Source: an uncultured Lachnospiraceae bacterium
Lineage (GTDB): Bacteria; Bacillota; Clostridia; Lachnospirales; Lachnospiraceae
Assembly (NCBI GenBank): GCA_949346185.1
Contig: CASGVX010000137.1
Coordinates: 1-5,968, forward strand
Direction: 5' to 3'
Length of the DNA: 5,968 nt
Shown: positions 1-5,968 of the stretch, piece after piece
Position numbering within the stretch: position 1 is the first letter of the stretch
Layout: every line of letters begins with the position of its first letter
Translations under genes and position numbers: made by a program
Notes under the pieces: model-generated
Database searches by the model: none
What the model was told of the DNA's origin: nothing
What the model saw: the letters and a program-made list of their open reading frames with translations, nothing else

Positions 1-1
1 A

Positions 2-991
2 GATATGCTAATTATAGCTTGTGAACATGCATGGCAGCACAATTATAAAAATTTTTATAATTTAACATGGATAACAGCAGACAAGATCAGACATTATTAT
101 GATGTATATAAGACTTATAATAAGATTAAGGAAGAGTATACAACAGAACAAATTTTAAAACGATGTGAAGAGTTAAATGCAACCGGCGTCTTCTTATATA
201 TTATGCATTATGCAAGTTGCTTTTTTGGAAACTTTGCAGATGCGGCAATTCAGGTTTTGGATTATACAGTGTACTATCCTAATATGTTTCCTGATGATAT
301 GTATAATGAATTTGACTACTTTATAAATAGAGAAGAAAAAGCAAGAAACCTTTTAAGTCAGCAGAATCGTTTAAGCTGCTTGGCGCTTTATTCTGATGGA
401 GTAGAAAAGGAATATCAATATAAATTTAATTCTTTAAAGCAAGAAAAAAATTATTTTTGGCCATGTCATATATATTCGGATTTAGCGTTTGACTTAAAAG
501 ATGTTGATGTCAGCTATTTGGCAACTTGGAATCAAGAAAATTTTAATTTATATTTGCTGCTGGATTTTAAGCAAACTGAAATTATTAAGATTAGCAATAA
601 CCTTGATCAACTTGGGGTTCTTGTTTCGATGCTATTTGCGAATACACAGGGAAGAACAAATCAGATAAGAACAGAATTTTATAAGAATGGTAATACCCAG
701 ACATTTTTATATTATAAAGAAAAACCGCAGGAAAGCTGTAAAAGAGTAAAGGTGGTCTATAATAATGAAGGCAATCAATATGAAATCCATATACAAATGC
801 CTTGGAGTATTCTTGATATAGATAATATTATTACCTATCTGGAACCATTATATTTTGATTTTGTAATTGAATTTGTCCCAAAAGGGAAAGAGGAAATAAC
901 ACAGTTTATATCATGGGCAGGCGGCTGTGGGTGCAGTATGTGGCCAGACTATTTTATCCGTACAATGTCAGAATTAAAGCTAATTAGATAA
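2..991 (+). CDS. C-terminal part of a nucleotidyltransferase-family protein with a CBM9-like domain (5' truncated by window)
   Basis: The frame is open to the left edge, and no ribosome binding site can be seen before the first ATG at position 5, so this is probably the 3' part of a longer gene. Numbering from that ATG gives 328 residues. Residues 1-85 resemble the helical C-terminal part of NTP_transf_5 (PF14907-like) nucleotidyltransferases: a CEHAWQH segment (6-12), a region like the family's 'lrDlyDiy' block (24-36, ADKIRHYYDVYKT), and an ILKRCEELNATGVFLYI helix (50-66) ending in FFGN. The catalytic GS...D motifs would lie upstream and are not visible. Residues about 150-328 look like a CBM9/DOMON-type carbohydrate- or ligand-binding sandwich: VSYLATWNQENFNLYLL (169-185), YEIHIQMPWSIL (259-270) and a closing FISW...YFIRTMSELKLI. 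Codon use is strongly AT-biased, unlike the ABC genes. Family assignment is from remembered motif patterns; the substrate is unknown. No terminator was found after the stop. Confidence 0.7.
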   Translation, partial: DMLIIACEHAWQHNYKNFYNLTWITADKIRHYYDVYKTYNKIKEEYTTEQILKRCEELNATGVFLYIMHYASCFFGNFADAAIQVLDYTVYYPNMFPDDMYNEFDYFINREEKARNLLSQQNRLSCLALYSDGVEKEYQYKFNSLKQEKNYFWPCHIYSDLAFDLKDVDVSYLATWNQENFNLYLLLDFKQTEIIKISNNLDQLGVLVSMLFANTQGRTNQIRTEFYKNGNTQTFLYYKEKPQESCKRVKVVYNNEGNQYEIHIQMPWSILDIDNIITYLEPLYFDFVIEFVPKGKEEITQFISWAGGCGCSMWPDYFIRTMSELKLIR

Positions 992-1038
992 GATTTTGGA
1001 TTACGATAGTAAGGCAGTTTTTTTATATCTGTTAAGCT

Positions 1039-1140
1039 TTATGGTGTTGCGTATTGATTTGAATAAATATGGAGAGATATTGCTTTCTGGCCTATGCGAG
1101 AAAAGCCATAAGAGCGTTTTGAGATTTTTTTCACGATGCC
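1039..1140 (-). pseudogene. possible transposase C-terminal shred
   Basis: Read on the minus strand from 1140 down to a stop at 1039-1041, the frame gives about 33 residues containing VKKISKRSYGFSRIGQKAI. This loosely recalls the basic 'iKvlKRnaYGyrNF..fr.RIl' tail of ISL3-type transposases. There is an in-frame stop shortly upstream (TAA, five codons before the GIVKK segment), no start and no adjoining DDE motifs. If real, it is only a relic. The resemblance is weak and remembered, so chance is a serious alternative. Confidence 0.15.
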
Positions 1141-1212
1141 TAGAAAAAGTTATATGGAATCTCCAACGAATATCAAATTTTATGGTTGAATGAAAAGTTA
1201 AATTCTGTACTG

Positions 1213-1413
1213 AAGACTAAATTCCATTGATAGTGTTTTTGTGCAAATACAAGTGGAAATTATTCTTACAGGAAATCCTGTTTTAAATGGGTTTTATACC
1301 TGATTTTAGCGTTAGGATATGCTTTACTAACGGTGAAGGGAAAAGCGTGTAAGACTAAATTCCACTTTGTCACCGTCACTCTTGAAGTGGATAGATTGTA
1401 AGGCTAAATTCAA
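1213..1413 (+). repeat. three imperfect direct repeats, consensus AAGRCTAAATTCMA
   Basis: AAGACTAAATTCCA occurs exactly at 1213-1226 and 1351-1364. A third copy with two changes, AAGGCTAAATTCAA, lies at 1400-1413. The second and third copies are both preceded by TGT (TGTAAGRCTAAATTC). A poorer copy, AAGTTAAATTCTG, starts near 1195, and part of the unit appears inverted as AAGTGGAAAT at 1251-1260. Spacing is irregular (138 and 49 bp between starts), so this is not a CRISPR array. Repeats of this size opening with TG are typical of the multiple transposase-binding sites at the ends of IS21-like elements. A set of regulator binding sites is the other possibility. Confidence 0.55.
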
Positions 1414-1446
1414 CCTATAGTAGAATTTGCTTTTCCATTTAACCAT

Positions 1447-1467
1447 ATTAATGTCATATTCATTAAT
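1447..1467. promoter_or_regulatory. dyad ATTAATG-N7-CATTAAT next to the promoter
   Basis: A perfect 7-bp inverted repeat (1447-1453 and 1461-1467) has a 7-nt centre and ends 3 bp before the proposed -35 box at 1471. The position suits an operator or activator site for the promoter of the exporter genes. It is AT-rich, as is the surrounding DNA, so a chance palindrome cannot be ruled out. No regulator gene is present in the window. Confidence 0.35.
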
Positions 1468-1470
1468 TTC

Positions 1471-1499
1471 TTGCTTTCCAGAATCATATCAGTTATAAT
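1471..1499 (+). promoter_or_regulatory. sigma-A-like promoter for the exporter operon
   Basis: TTGCTT (1471-1476) and a perfect TATAAT (1494-1499) are separated by exactly 17 bp. The -35 box matches the consensus only in its first three bases; the -10 box is ideal. Transcription would begin near 1506, giving a leader of roughly 190 nt before the ATG at 1699. The leader contains a small GCTTT/AAAGC hairpin (1545-1559) and a dyad at 1609-1626, but no riboswitch that I recognise. Confidence 0.5.
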
Positions 1500-1608
1500 A
1501 TATAAAAATTTTTCTTCTTAAGTTGCTTAAACATTATTATTTTTGCTTTGCGGAAAAGCCATAATAGTAACAATTGTCAACAGAAAATGCTCAAATAAGG
1601 ATTTTAAA

Positions 1609-1626
1609 GTAGTTTACTATAACTAC
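1609..1626. promoter_or_regulatory. dyad GTAGTT-TACTAT-AACTAC in the leader of the exporter operon
   Basis: Perfect 6-bp inverted arms (1609-1614 and 1621-1626) flank TACTAT, which itself resembles a -10 box. The site lies 73 bp before the proposed start codon. This geometry is common for dimeric repressor sites such as those of GntR- or TetR-like regulators, but nothing in the window identifies the protein. A weak mRNA hairpin is the alternative. Confidence 0.35.
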
Positions 1627-1683
1627 AGCTTTTGAATGTAAAATGAGATTACCAAGAATATGTACAATGTGCAAAAAAGTCAA

Positions 1684-1691
1684 AAGGAAGG
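1684..1691 (+). promoter_or_regulatory. ribosome binding site that fixes the start of the first ABC gene
   Basis: AAGGAAGG lies 7 nt before the ATG at 1699. The in-frame ATG 39 bp earlier, at 1660, has no comparable purine-rich site. The 13 extra residues it would add are polar and unlike the start of an ABC membrane domain, so 1699 is the preferred start. Confidence 0.75.
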
Positions 1692-1698
1692 AAACCCA

Positions 1699-3519
1699 AT
1701 GGAGCAGAAGAAAACAGATTCCAAACTTACTATTGTCTTCTGGAGTTTGAAAAAGGCTAGGAAGATTTGTCCTGGAAAGCTGGTTTTCTGGCTGTTTGTC
1801 AATGTCTGCAGTGCCCTGTTGGCGCCAGCTTATCTGGTGCTGTCCTCATATCTGATTGATGCCGCCACGTCTGGCATCGGTATAGAAACTTCGGTGGTGT
1901 GTTTATTGCTTCCCGTTGGCTCAATGACGGTATTTTTATTTCTGCGGGGAAGCTACGGGCTGCTGATTCAGGTGACGAAGCAGTTGTTTGTCAACGACAT
2001 ACAGATGGAGGTATCTCGTGAGATTATGGATCAGAATGCCCGCATCCCAGTGGCAGCCTTTGATGATGATGAGTTTGTAAAGATGCTCTATTTGTGTGCG
2101 GATAGCAATAACGCGGTGAATGTGGCAGTGGTGGCTCAAGGTTCTATCACGGTGCTGGGGCAGATTGCATCCATTGCCACCCTCCTAGTGATGGCAGCCC
2201 GACTGTCATTGTTATTCCTGCTGGCGGCTCTGGCCCTGGTGGCTATCAGCACAGCTCTGTGTATGTGGATGGCAGGCACGCGGTATCGCATTGAGAAAGA
2301 GACCATTGTGGACACGCGGTGGAAAAAATATTACTTTTCCTGTCCCTGCACCCAGGAAAACGGGCGGGAAATCCGTACTTTGGGTCTGGAGGATTTCTTC
2401 GTAAAGAAATGGCGCAGCGTGGCTGATCCCCTAAGAAAACAGATGCTTATGGTGGAGCACGCGAAAAATAACGGCAGTAAGCTGACGGATGCGCTGAGCA
2501 TCTTGTTGTCTATGGGTATGCTGATTGGCGGTACCTGGCTGTTGGGTGGCAACATAATTACTCTGGGAACCATGTACCTTATCTGGCAGCTGAGCAATGA
2601 GCTACAAGGCGGCATCAGGAGCTTTGCGAATGAGCTGGTGGAGCCTTATGCGTCAATTCCTAAGGTGCGTGATACAAAAGAATACTTAGAGCTTGCGCTG
2701 GAGAATAATCTGGCTTTATGCGGGAAAGGTGATATGATGCCATCTGACACTTTGGCACCAGTTTATCAGCTAAAGAATGTTTCTTTCGGCTATAAGGAGG
2801 GGAAGGAAATTCTCCATCAGCTTTCCTTGACACTACGGCCTGGAGAAATCGTAGCTCTCTGCGGTCTAAATGGCTGTGGCAAGAGCACATTGATTAACCT
2901 TCTGACAGGTTTATATAAGACAAATGAAGGGAGCATCGCCTTTGCTGGTGTGCCCTTTCAGAACCTGACAGCTAAGCAGCTTTCCACAGTTATGGGGGTG
3001 GCATTCCAGCATACCTGTATTTTCGGATTTCTGCTAAAGGAGGAGGTGGCCCTGGGACAGATTGAACGGCTCCCTAGAGAGGATGAGATACAGAGGGCCA
3101 TCAGACGTGGCGGTGCGAAGAAGATACAGGACAGGATTGGGATGGACAGTTATGTGGGAACGGATTATGATGTAAGCGGATATCGACTGTCTGGTGGCGA
3201 GAAGCAGCGGATTGGGGTCAGCCGGGCATTTATGGGAGATAAGCAAGTTCTAGTTCTCGATGAGCCTGCCGCAATGCTGGATCCCATTGCTGAATATCGG
3301 CAGTTTCAGGAGATTCGGGGGCAGATTATGGGTCAGACGGCGATTCTCATTTCCCACCGGATTGGGTTTGCCCGCTTGGCAGACCGGATTCTGGTCATGG
3401 AGGCAGGTCAGATTGTGGAGGACGGCACCCATGAAGAGCTAATGGGGCGGGGCGGCGTTTACCGGCGGATGTTCGAGGCCCAGAAGGAGTGGTATGACGA
3501 TGTGGAGGGAGAGGTGTAG
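1699..3519 (+). CDS. ABC exporter half-transporter, membrane domain fused to ATPase (first of pair)
   Basis: This is a 606-residue type I ABC exporter subunit, the usual length for one membrane domain plus one ATPase domain. About six hydrophobic segments are visible, near residues 28-52, 64-92, 146-166, 169-192, 262-283 and 286-302, with a coupling-helix-like REIRTLGLEDFF at 223-234. ATPase landmarks are A-loop Y365, Walker A GLNGCGKST (389-397, K395), Q-loop Q437, signature LSGGE (497-501), Walker B ending D521 with catalytic E522, D-loop D528 and H-loop H553. All key residues are present, so it should bind and probably split ATP. The D-loop reads AMLD rather than the common SALD, and the signature ends in E. 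There is no C39 peptidase domain. The stop lies 5 bp before the next ABC gene, so the two products are probably a heterodimer in the cytoplasmic membrane. Cargo (peptide, lipid or drug) cannot be read from the sequence. Confidence 0.93.
   Translation: MEQKKTDSKLTIVFWSLKKARKICPGKLVFWLFVNVCSALLAPAYLVLSSYLIDAATSGIGIETSVVCLLLPVGSMTVFLFLRGSYGLLIQVTKQLFVNDIQMEVSREIMDQNARIPVAAFDDDEFVKMLYLCADSNNAVNVAVVAQGSITVLGQIASIATLLVMAARLSLLFLLAALALVAISTALCMWMAGTRYRIEKETIVDTRWKKYYFSCPCTQENGREIRTLGLEDFFVKKWRSVADPLRKQMLMVEHAKNNGSKLTDALSILLSMGMLIGGTWLLGGNIITLGTMYLIWQLSNELQGGIRSFANELVEPYASIPKVRDTKEYLELALENNLALCGKGDMMPSDTLAPVYQLKNVSFGYKEGKEILHQLSLTLRPGEIVALCGLNGCGKSTLINLLTGLYKTNEGSIAFAGVPFQNLTAKQLSTVMGVAFQHTCIFGFLLKEEVALGQIERLPREDEIQRAIRRGGAKKIQDRIGMDSYVGTDYDVSGYRLSGGEKQRIGVSRAFMGDKQVLVLDEPAAMLDPIAEYRQFQEIRGQIMGQTAILISHRIGFARLADRILVMEAGQIVEDGTHEELMGRGGVYRRMFEAQKEWYDDVEGEV
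3504..3514 (+). promoter_or_regulatory. ribosome binding site of the second ABC gene, inside the first
   Basis: The run GGAGGGAGAGG ends 10 nt before the ATG at 3525 and lies within the last codons of the preceding gene. This favours translational coupling and supports the ATG at 3525 as the start. Confidence 0.65.
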
Positions 3520-3524
3520 GTCGT

Positions 3525-5342
3525 ATGAGCGGGAAAGAGGAAGTGTTGCAGGGGACGGTACAACGACCCCTTATGCGGATTCATGAGGTGCTGGGGGCCT
3601 GCATGTCCATTTTGCAGGAGACGCTGTCCAGGGAGAAGTTGGCGGCGTTGCTTCTATTTTCTCTGGCGGGTTCTCTGTTGCCAGCCATCGTGGTCTATGT
3701 GAATAAGTGGATTATCGATGCGGCAGAGGGATTTTCGAGGCAGGAGATTTCCATAGAAGATGTCCTTTGGTGCATAGCTCTCTATGCGGCTACTGGCCTT
3801 ATGCTAGCAGGAATTACCAATGTGCGGGATCGCTTTGCGGCGGTCTATTTCTCCTGTGTTGCGGATCAGCTTCAAGAAAATATCATGCGCAAGTCCTCCC
3901 GCATCCGGCTGGCCTATTATGATGACATTGCTTATCGGAATAAAGTCAGCTTCTCCTCCAACGACTTGCCGTTGCGCCTGAGGGAACTGATTGTGTCCTG
4001 TGTAGTGTTGGTGCAGGATATTCTGACCATTCTTTCGTTGTTGGCAACTGTGCTGGCCATAAACAGCTGGGTGGCTTTGCTTGTGCTTCTAGGCTTTCTC
4101 CCCATGGTGTGGGTCATTCTGCAGCAGGGTCGCGCCAATTTCCGCTTCATGCAGGAGATTTTTGCCCAAGATAACCAGCGATATTATCTACATACGGTCA
4201 CATATCGGCGGAAGCATCTGGAAAACATGCGCTATTACGGACTGCGCCAGTTCGTGGAGGATAAATGGGAAGGGATTTCCAGGGAACTGAATCAAAAGCG
4301 GAGCCGGATTACGATAAAGTTTTTTCGCTTGCGCCTTCTAGCTAACGGAGTGCTATATCTTAGCGTGGGAATCGGAATCGTCTTAGTTCTATCCGATATT
4401 CTGAAGGGAAAGGACTCCATTGGAAGCATCGCCCTGATTCTTACTGCAATCACTTCGTTAACAGGGAGGGTGACAGTCTTTTTCGAGCGCCTAGGCATTC
4501 TGGAGGAAAATGGCCAGTATGTGGAAAGTTATAGGGAACTGATGTCCTTTGAGGATGAAATACCCGGGACGAGACCCCTGGCGCAAGATATAGAAATCCG
4601 TTTTGAACATGTCAGTTTTACCTATCCCTGCTCTGACCGTGAGGTGTTGCATGATTTGAATCTGACTATACGCCAGGGGGAGCGCATTGCCGTTGTGGGG
4701 GAGAACGGCAGCGGGAAATCAACCTTTGTGTCCCTGCTGTCCGGGTTTTATCCCATTGCGCAAGGACGCATTATGGTGAATGGGGTGCCTCTACAGGAGT
4801 GCTTAGAGGATTTTAGGGAAAAGACCTCCTGCTTACACCAGTTCAGTGAAAGCTATATCATGACGGTTCGGGAAAACATCGAAATCGGCGATACCAAAAG
4901 AGAAATTTCCCGGCAAGAATTAGAGGAATTGGGACGGAAAGTGGGTGTGGACAGCTTTATTGGCACCCTGGAAAACGGCTATGATACTCTGATTGGAAAT
5001 TTAAGCAACAATAACACTTTCGATTTATCTGGAGGACAGAGACAGAAAATGTTTCTGGCTAGAGCGCTAGCCCGCAGGAATGCTAGGCTGCTCATTTTGG
5101 ACGAGCCTACCAGCGCCCTAGACCCTATGTCGGAAGCGGAGCTGTACCGCAACTTTTCCGAGCTTGCCGGGGACAGGACATGCATCCTGATTTCTCATCG
5201 GCTGGGAGCCACAAAGCTGGCGAATCGAATTCTAGTGTTTCGGGATGGACAGATTATTGAGGAGGGCACCCATGACAGTCTTATTGCCCAAAACGGCTAT
5301 TACAAGCAGATGTATGCTGCCCAGGCTCAATGGTATAGATAA
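3525..5342 (+). CDS. ABC exporter half-transporter, membrane domain fused to ATPase (second of pair)
   Basis: This 605-residue protein has the same architecture as its upstream neighbour. Hydrophobic segments lie near residues 38-60, 79-98, 157-179, 182-200, 270-291 and 298-316. The ATPase domain has A-loop Y367, Walker A GENGSGKST (392-400, K398), Q-loop Q439, signature LSGGQ (501-505), Walker B LLILDE with D526 and E527, a canonical SALD loop (D533) and H-loop H558. These residues are all canonical, so both halves of the presumed dimer look competent. The stretch before the signature reads NLSNNNTFD instead of the usual TxVGExG-like X-loop, which may reflect a specialised dimer interface. 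There is a long cytoplasmic N-terminus of about 37 residues but no peptidase domain. GC content matches the upstream ABC gene and not the left-hand gene. No clear terminator follows. Family certain; substrate unknown. Confidence 0.93.
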   Translation: MSGKEEVLQGTVQRPLMRIHEVLGACMSILQETLSREKLAALLLFSLAGSLLPAIVVYVNKWIIDAAEGFSRQEISIEDVLWCIALYAATGLMLAGITNVRDRFAAVYFSCVADQLQENIMRKSSRIRLAYYDDIAYRNKVSFSSNDLPLRLRELIVSCVVLVQDILTILSLLATVLAINSWVALLVLLGFLPMVWVILQQGRANFRFMQEIFAQDNQRYYLHTVTYRRKHLENMRYYGLRQFVEDKWEGISRELNQKRSRITIKFFRLRLLANGVLYLSVGIGIVLVLSDILKGKDSIGSIALILTAITSLTGRVTVFFERLGILEENGQYVESYRELMSFEDEIPGTRPLAQDIEIRFEHVSFTYPCSDREVLHDLNLTIRQGERIAVVGENGSGKSTFVSLLSGFYPIAQGRIMVNGVPLQECLEDFREKTSCLHQFSESYIMTVRENIEIGDTKREISRQELEELGRKVGVDSFIGTLENGYDTLIGNLSNNNTFDLSGGQRQKMFLARALARRNARLLILDEPTSALDPMSEAELYRNFSELAGDRTCILISHRLGATKLANRILVFRDGQIIEEGTHDSLIAQNGYYKQMYAAQAQWYR

Positions 5343-5372
5343 AGAATTGCAAATCGGATATTCCGCTCCATG

Positions 5373-5388
5373 GTAGAGCAGTAGAGCA
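5373..5388 (+). repeat. tandem 8-bp duplication GTAGAGCA x2
   Basis: Two adjoining copies of GTAGAGCA start 31 bp after the exporter stop codon. GCTC at 5365-5368 can pair with GAGC in either copy, and TTCC/GGAA flank the set (5361-5395), but the stem is interrupted and no T-run follows. It is a poor candidate for an intrinsic terminator and may be replication slippage in non-coding DNA. Confidence 0.35.
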
Positions 5389-5423
5389 TCTGGAATAATT
5401 GATTGTTTCATGATAGATATTGA

Positions 5424-5764
5424 CCACCTGGCCACTTTTGCCTGGATAAAGCGGAATTTATTCCTAATGACATCTATTTCAGTACCGCAGTCCATCGGAA
5501 AGAAGGATTATTTCATCTCTGGACGGAGTGTTTTTAAAGGTTTCCTAGTTGTGTGTTGCGTCCTTGTATTATGCCATCGTCATCTGCGACAAGCCCAAAG
5601 CGAAGATAAGAATCGTACAGGAGGCTACGGACGAGCTATCCCTGCTTTTCCTATTTACTTCATTATGCATGGTATACATGTAAGTGCATCATGGACACTT
5701 TCGCCAAGAGGGTTTCTACACCATTGGTATAGAGTTCATTGCATCCAGACACAAGGTATGCTGA
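5424..5764 (+). pseudogene. decayed coding tract with several frameshifts and stops, origin unknown
   Basis: Coding-like peptides appear in more than one plus-strand frame. From 5424 to a TAA at 5535 the frame contains LDKAEFIPNDIYFSTAVHRK and ends GLFHLWTECF. From 5549 to a TAA at 5681 another frame contains YYAIVICDKPKAKIRIVQEA. The same frame continues from 5684 to a TGA at 5762 with HGHFRQEGFYTIG. The last piece faintly recalls the 'GFytiGalKTNR' region of DDE transposases, and downstream bases in a third frame (GMLNGLYGRKYLNFIAAF) would fit the part that follows. I cannot name the family with confidence. A 150-codon frame (5410-5862) spans the same DNA but lacks a ribosome binding site and cuts across these pieces, so I do not regard it as a gene. 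Confidence 0.3.
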
Positions 5765-5787
5765 ATGGTTTGTATGGCAGAAAATAC

Positions 5788-5966
5788 CTAAATTTCATTG
5801 CTGCTTTCACAAAAAGCACCAGCATAGACAGCAACCTTAAAGCCCTCGACGACCTTGTCTAGCAGATGGAAGCAGAGTTCCAAACACATTAATCCTTTTC
5901 CGTCCGTTTTTGAATGTATTGAAGTGCTGTCTTTTTCGCTTCTTGCTGGAGTGGTTTATTTAACAT
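5788..5966 (-). pseudogene. broken minus-strand reading frame entering from the right edge
   Basis: From an ATG at 5966 the minus strand encodes 25 residues (MLNKPLQQEAKKTALQYIQK, then RTEKD) and stops at 5889. A shift of one base at about 5892 continues as LMCLELCFHLLDKVVEGF, open until a TAG at 5788. The first piece resembles the helical N-terminus ('LQ.eAl..AL.YleKdPE.NlpkLm..vDk') that I remember from a group of clostridial radical SAM proteins, with LDKVV in the expected place after the frameshift. The cysteine-cluster (CxxxCxxC) core is absent, so at most a relic of the N-terminus remains. No ribosome binding site is visible because the window ends 2 bp upstream. The family call is tentative. 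Confidence 0.25.
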
Positions 5967-5968
5967 GT

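Larger units (their letters stand above)
992..1440. other. AT-rich gap without an intact gene; probable mobile-element debris
   Basis: No convincing gene lies here. A 65-codon frame opening with TTG at 996 has no ribosome binding site and resembles nothing I know. The stretch contains the imperfect direct repeats described separately, a short minus-strand peptide shred, and two small inverted repeats: ACAGG/CCTGT (1268-1281, followed by TTTT) and CGTTAG/CTAACG (1310-1332). CCACTT at 1362-1367 is also inverted as AAGTGG at 1385-1390. I read the stretch as degraded insertion-sequence or integration scar material between two regions of different composition. Confidence 0.5.

Noticed and set aside
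996..1193. 65-codon plus-strand frame starting with TTG
   Set aside because: Rare start codon, no ribosome binding site, no recognisable motif, and it lies in AT-rich DNA with signs of decay.
1268..1284. Intrinsic terminator (ACAGG/CCTGT followed by TTTT)
   Set aside because: The stem is only five pairs and the T-run four bases; it also lies nearly 280 bp after the nearest stop codon.
1213..1413. CRISPR array
   Set aside because: Only three imperfect 14-bp units at very unequal spacing; no spacer-like periodicity and no cas genes.
1660..1698. Earlier in-frame ATG for the first ABC gene
   Set aside because: The ATG at 1699 has a well-spaced AAGGAAGG site; the one at 1660 has none.
1936..3442. 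Several short open frames opposite or across the first ABC gene
   Set aside because: They are shadows of a clearly coding, motif-rich gene and carry no motifs or ribosome binding sites of their own.
5361..5400. Terminator of the exporter operon
   Set aside because: Pairing is interrupted by a four-base bulge and no T-run follows the hairpin.
3707..5495. Several short open frames overlapping the second ABC gene and its 3' flank
   Set aside because: Same reason: shadows of a strongly coding frame without independent support.
5410..5862. 150-codon plus-strand frame starting with ATG
   Set aside because: No ribosome binding site before the ATG, composition unlike a folded protein, and better coding-like peptides lie in the other frames of the same stretch.

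Overview
The window looks like accessory DNA from a Gram-positive anaerobe, probably a gut-type Clostridium/Lachnospiraceae-like Firmicute. That is an inference from the AG-rich ribosome binding sites, the very AT-rich left end and the protein families. No rRNA, tRNA or other taxonomic marker is present.

Layout. (1) Positions 1-991 hold the 3' part of a gene cut by the window edge. Its product joins the helical C-terminal part of a NTP_transf_5-type (PF14907-like) nucleotidyltransferase to a C-terminal CBM9-like beta-sandwich. This part is very AT-rich; a sampled line is about 27% GC. (2) Positions 992-1698 are about 700 bp without a convincing intact gene. They hold a possible transposase shred on the minus strand, three imperfect direct repeats containing a CTAAATTC core, a dyad beside a good sigma-A-like promoter (TTGCTT-17-TATAAT), and a second dyad closer to the next gene. 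(3) Positions 1699-5342 hold two tandem genes for full-length type I ABC exporter half-transporters, each with a six-helix membrane domain fused to an ATPase domain. They are 5 bp apart, clearly co-transcribed, and much richer in GC (a sampled line is about 63%). (4) Positions 5343-5968 are decayed DNA. Coding-like peptide shreds occur in several plus-strand frames, and a short broken reading frame enters from the right edge on the minus strand.

How it may work. The two ABC proteins most likely pair as a heterodimeric exporter; all ATPase motifs are present in both. Neither has a C39 peptidase domain, so any peptide cargo would have to be trimmed elsewhere. Nucleotidyltransferases of this kind and ABC exporters occur together in some Firmicute peptide (RiPP) clusters, for example paeninodin-like lasso peptide loci. 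The left gene and the exporter could therefore be the end of such a cluster, but no precursor peptide or maturation enzyme is visible here. The sharp composition change and the repeat-rich gap argue equally well that the exporter and the left gene have different origins and sit together by mobile-element activity.
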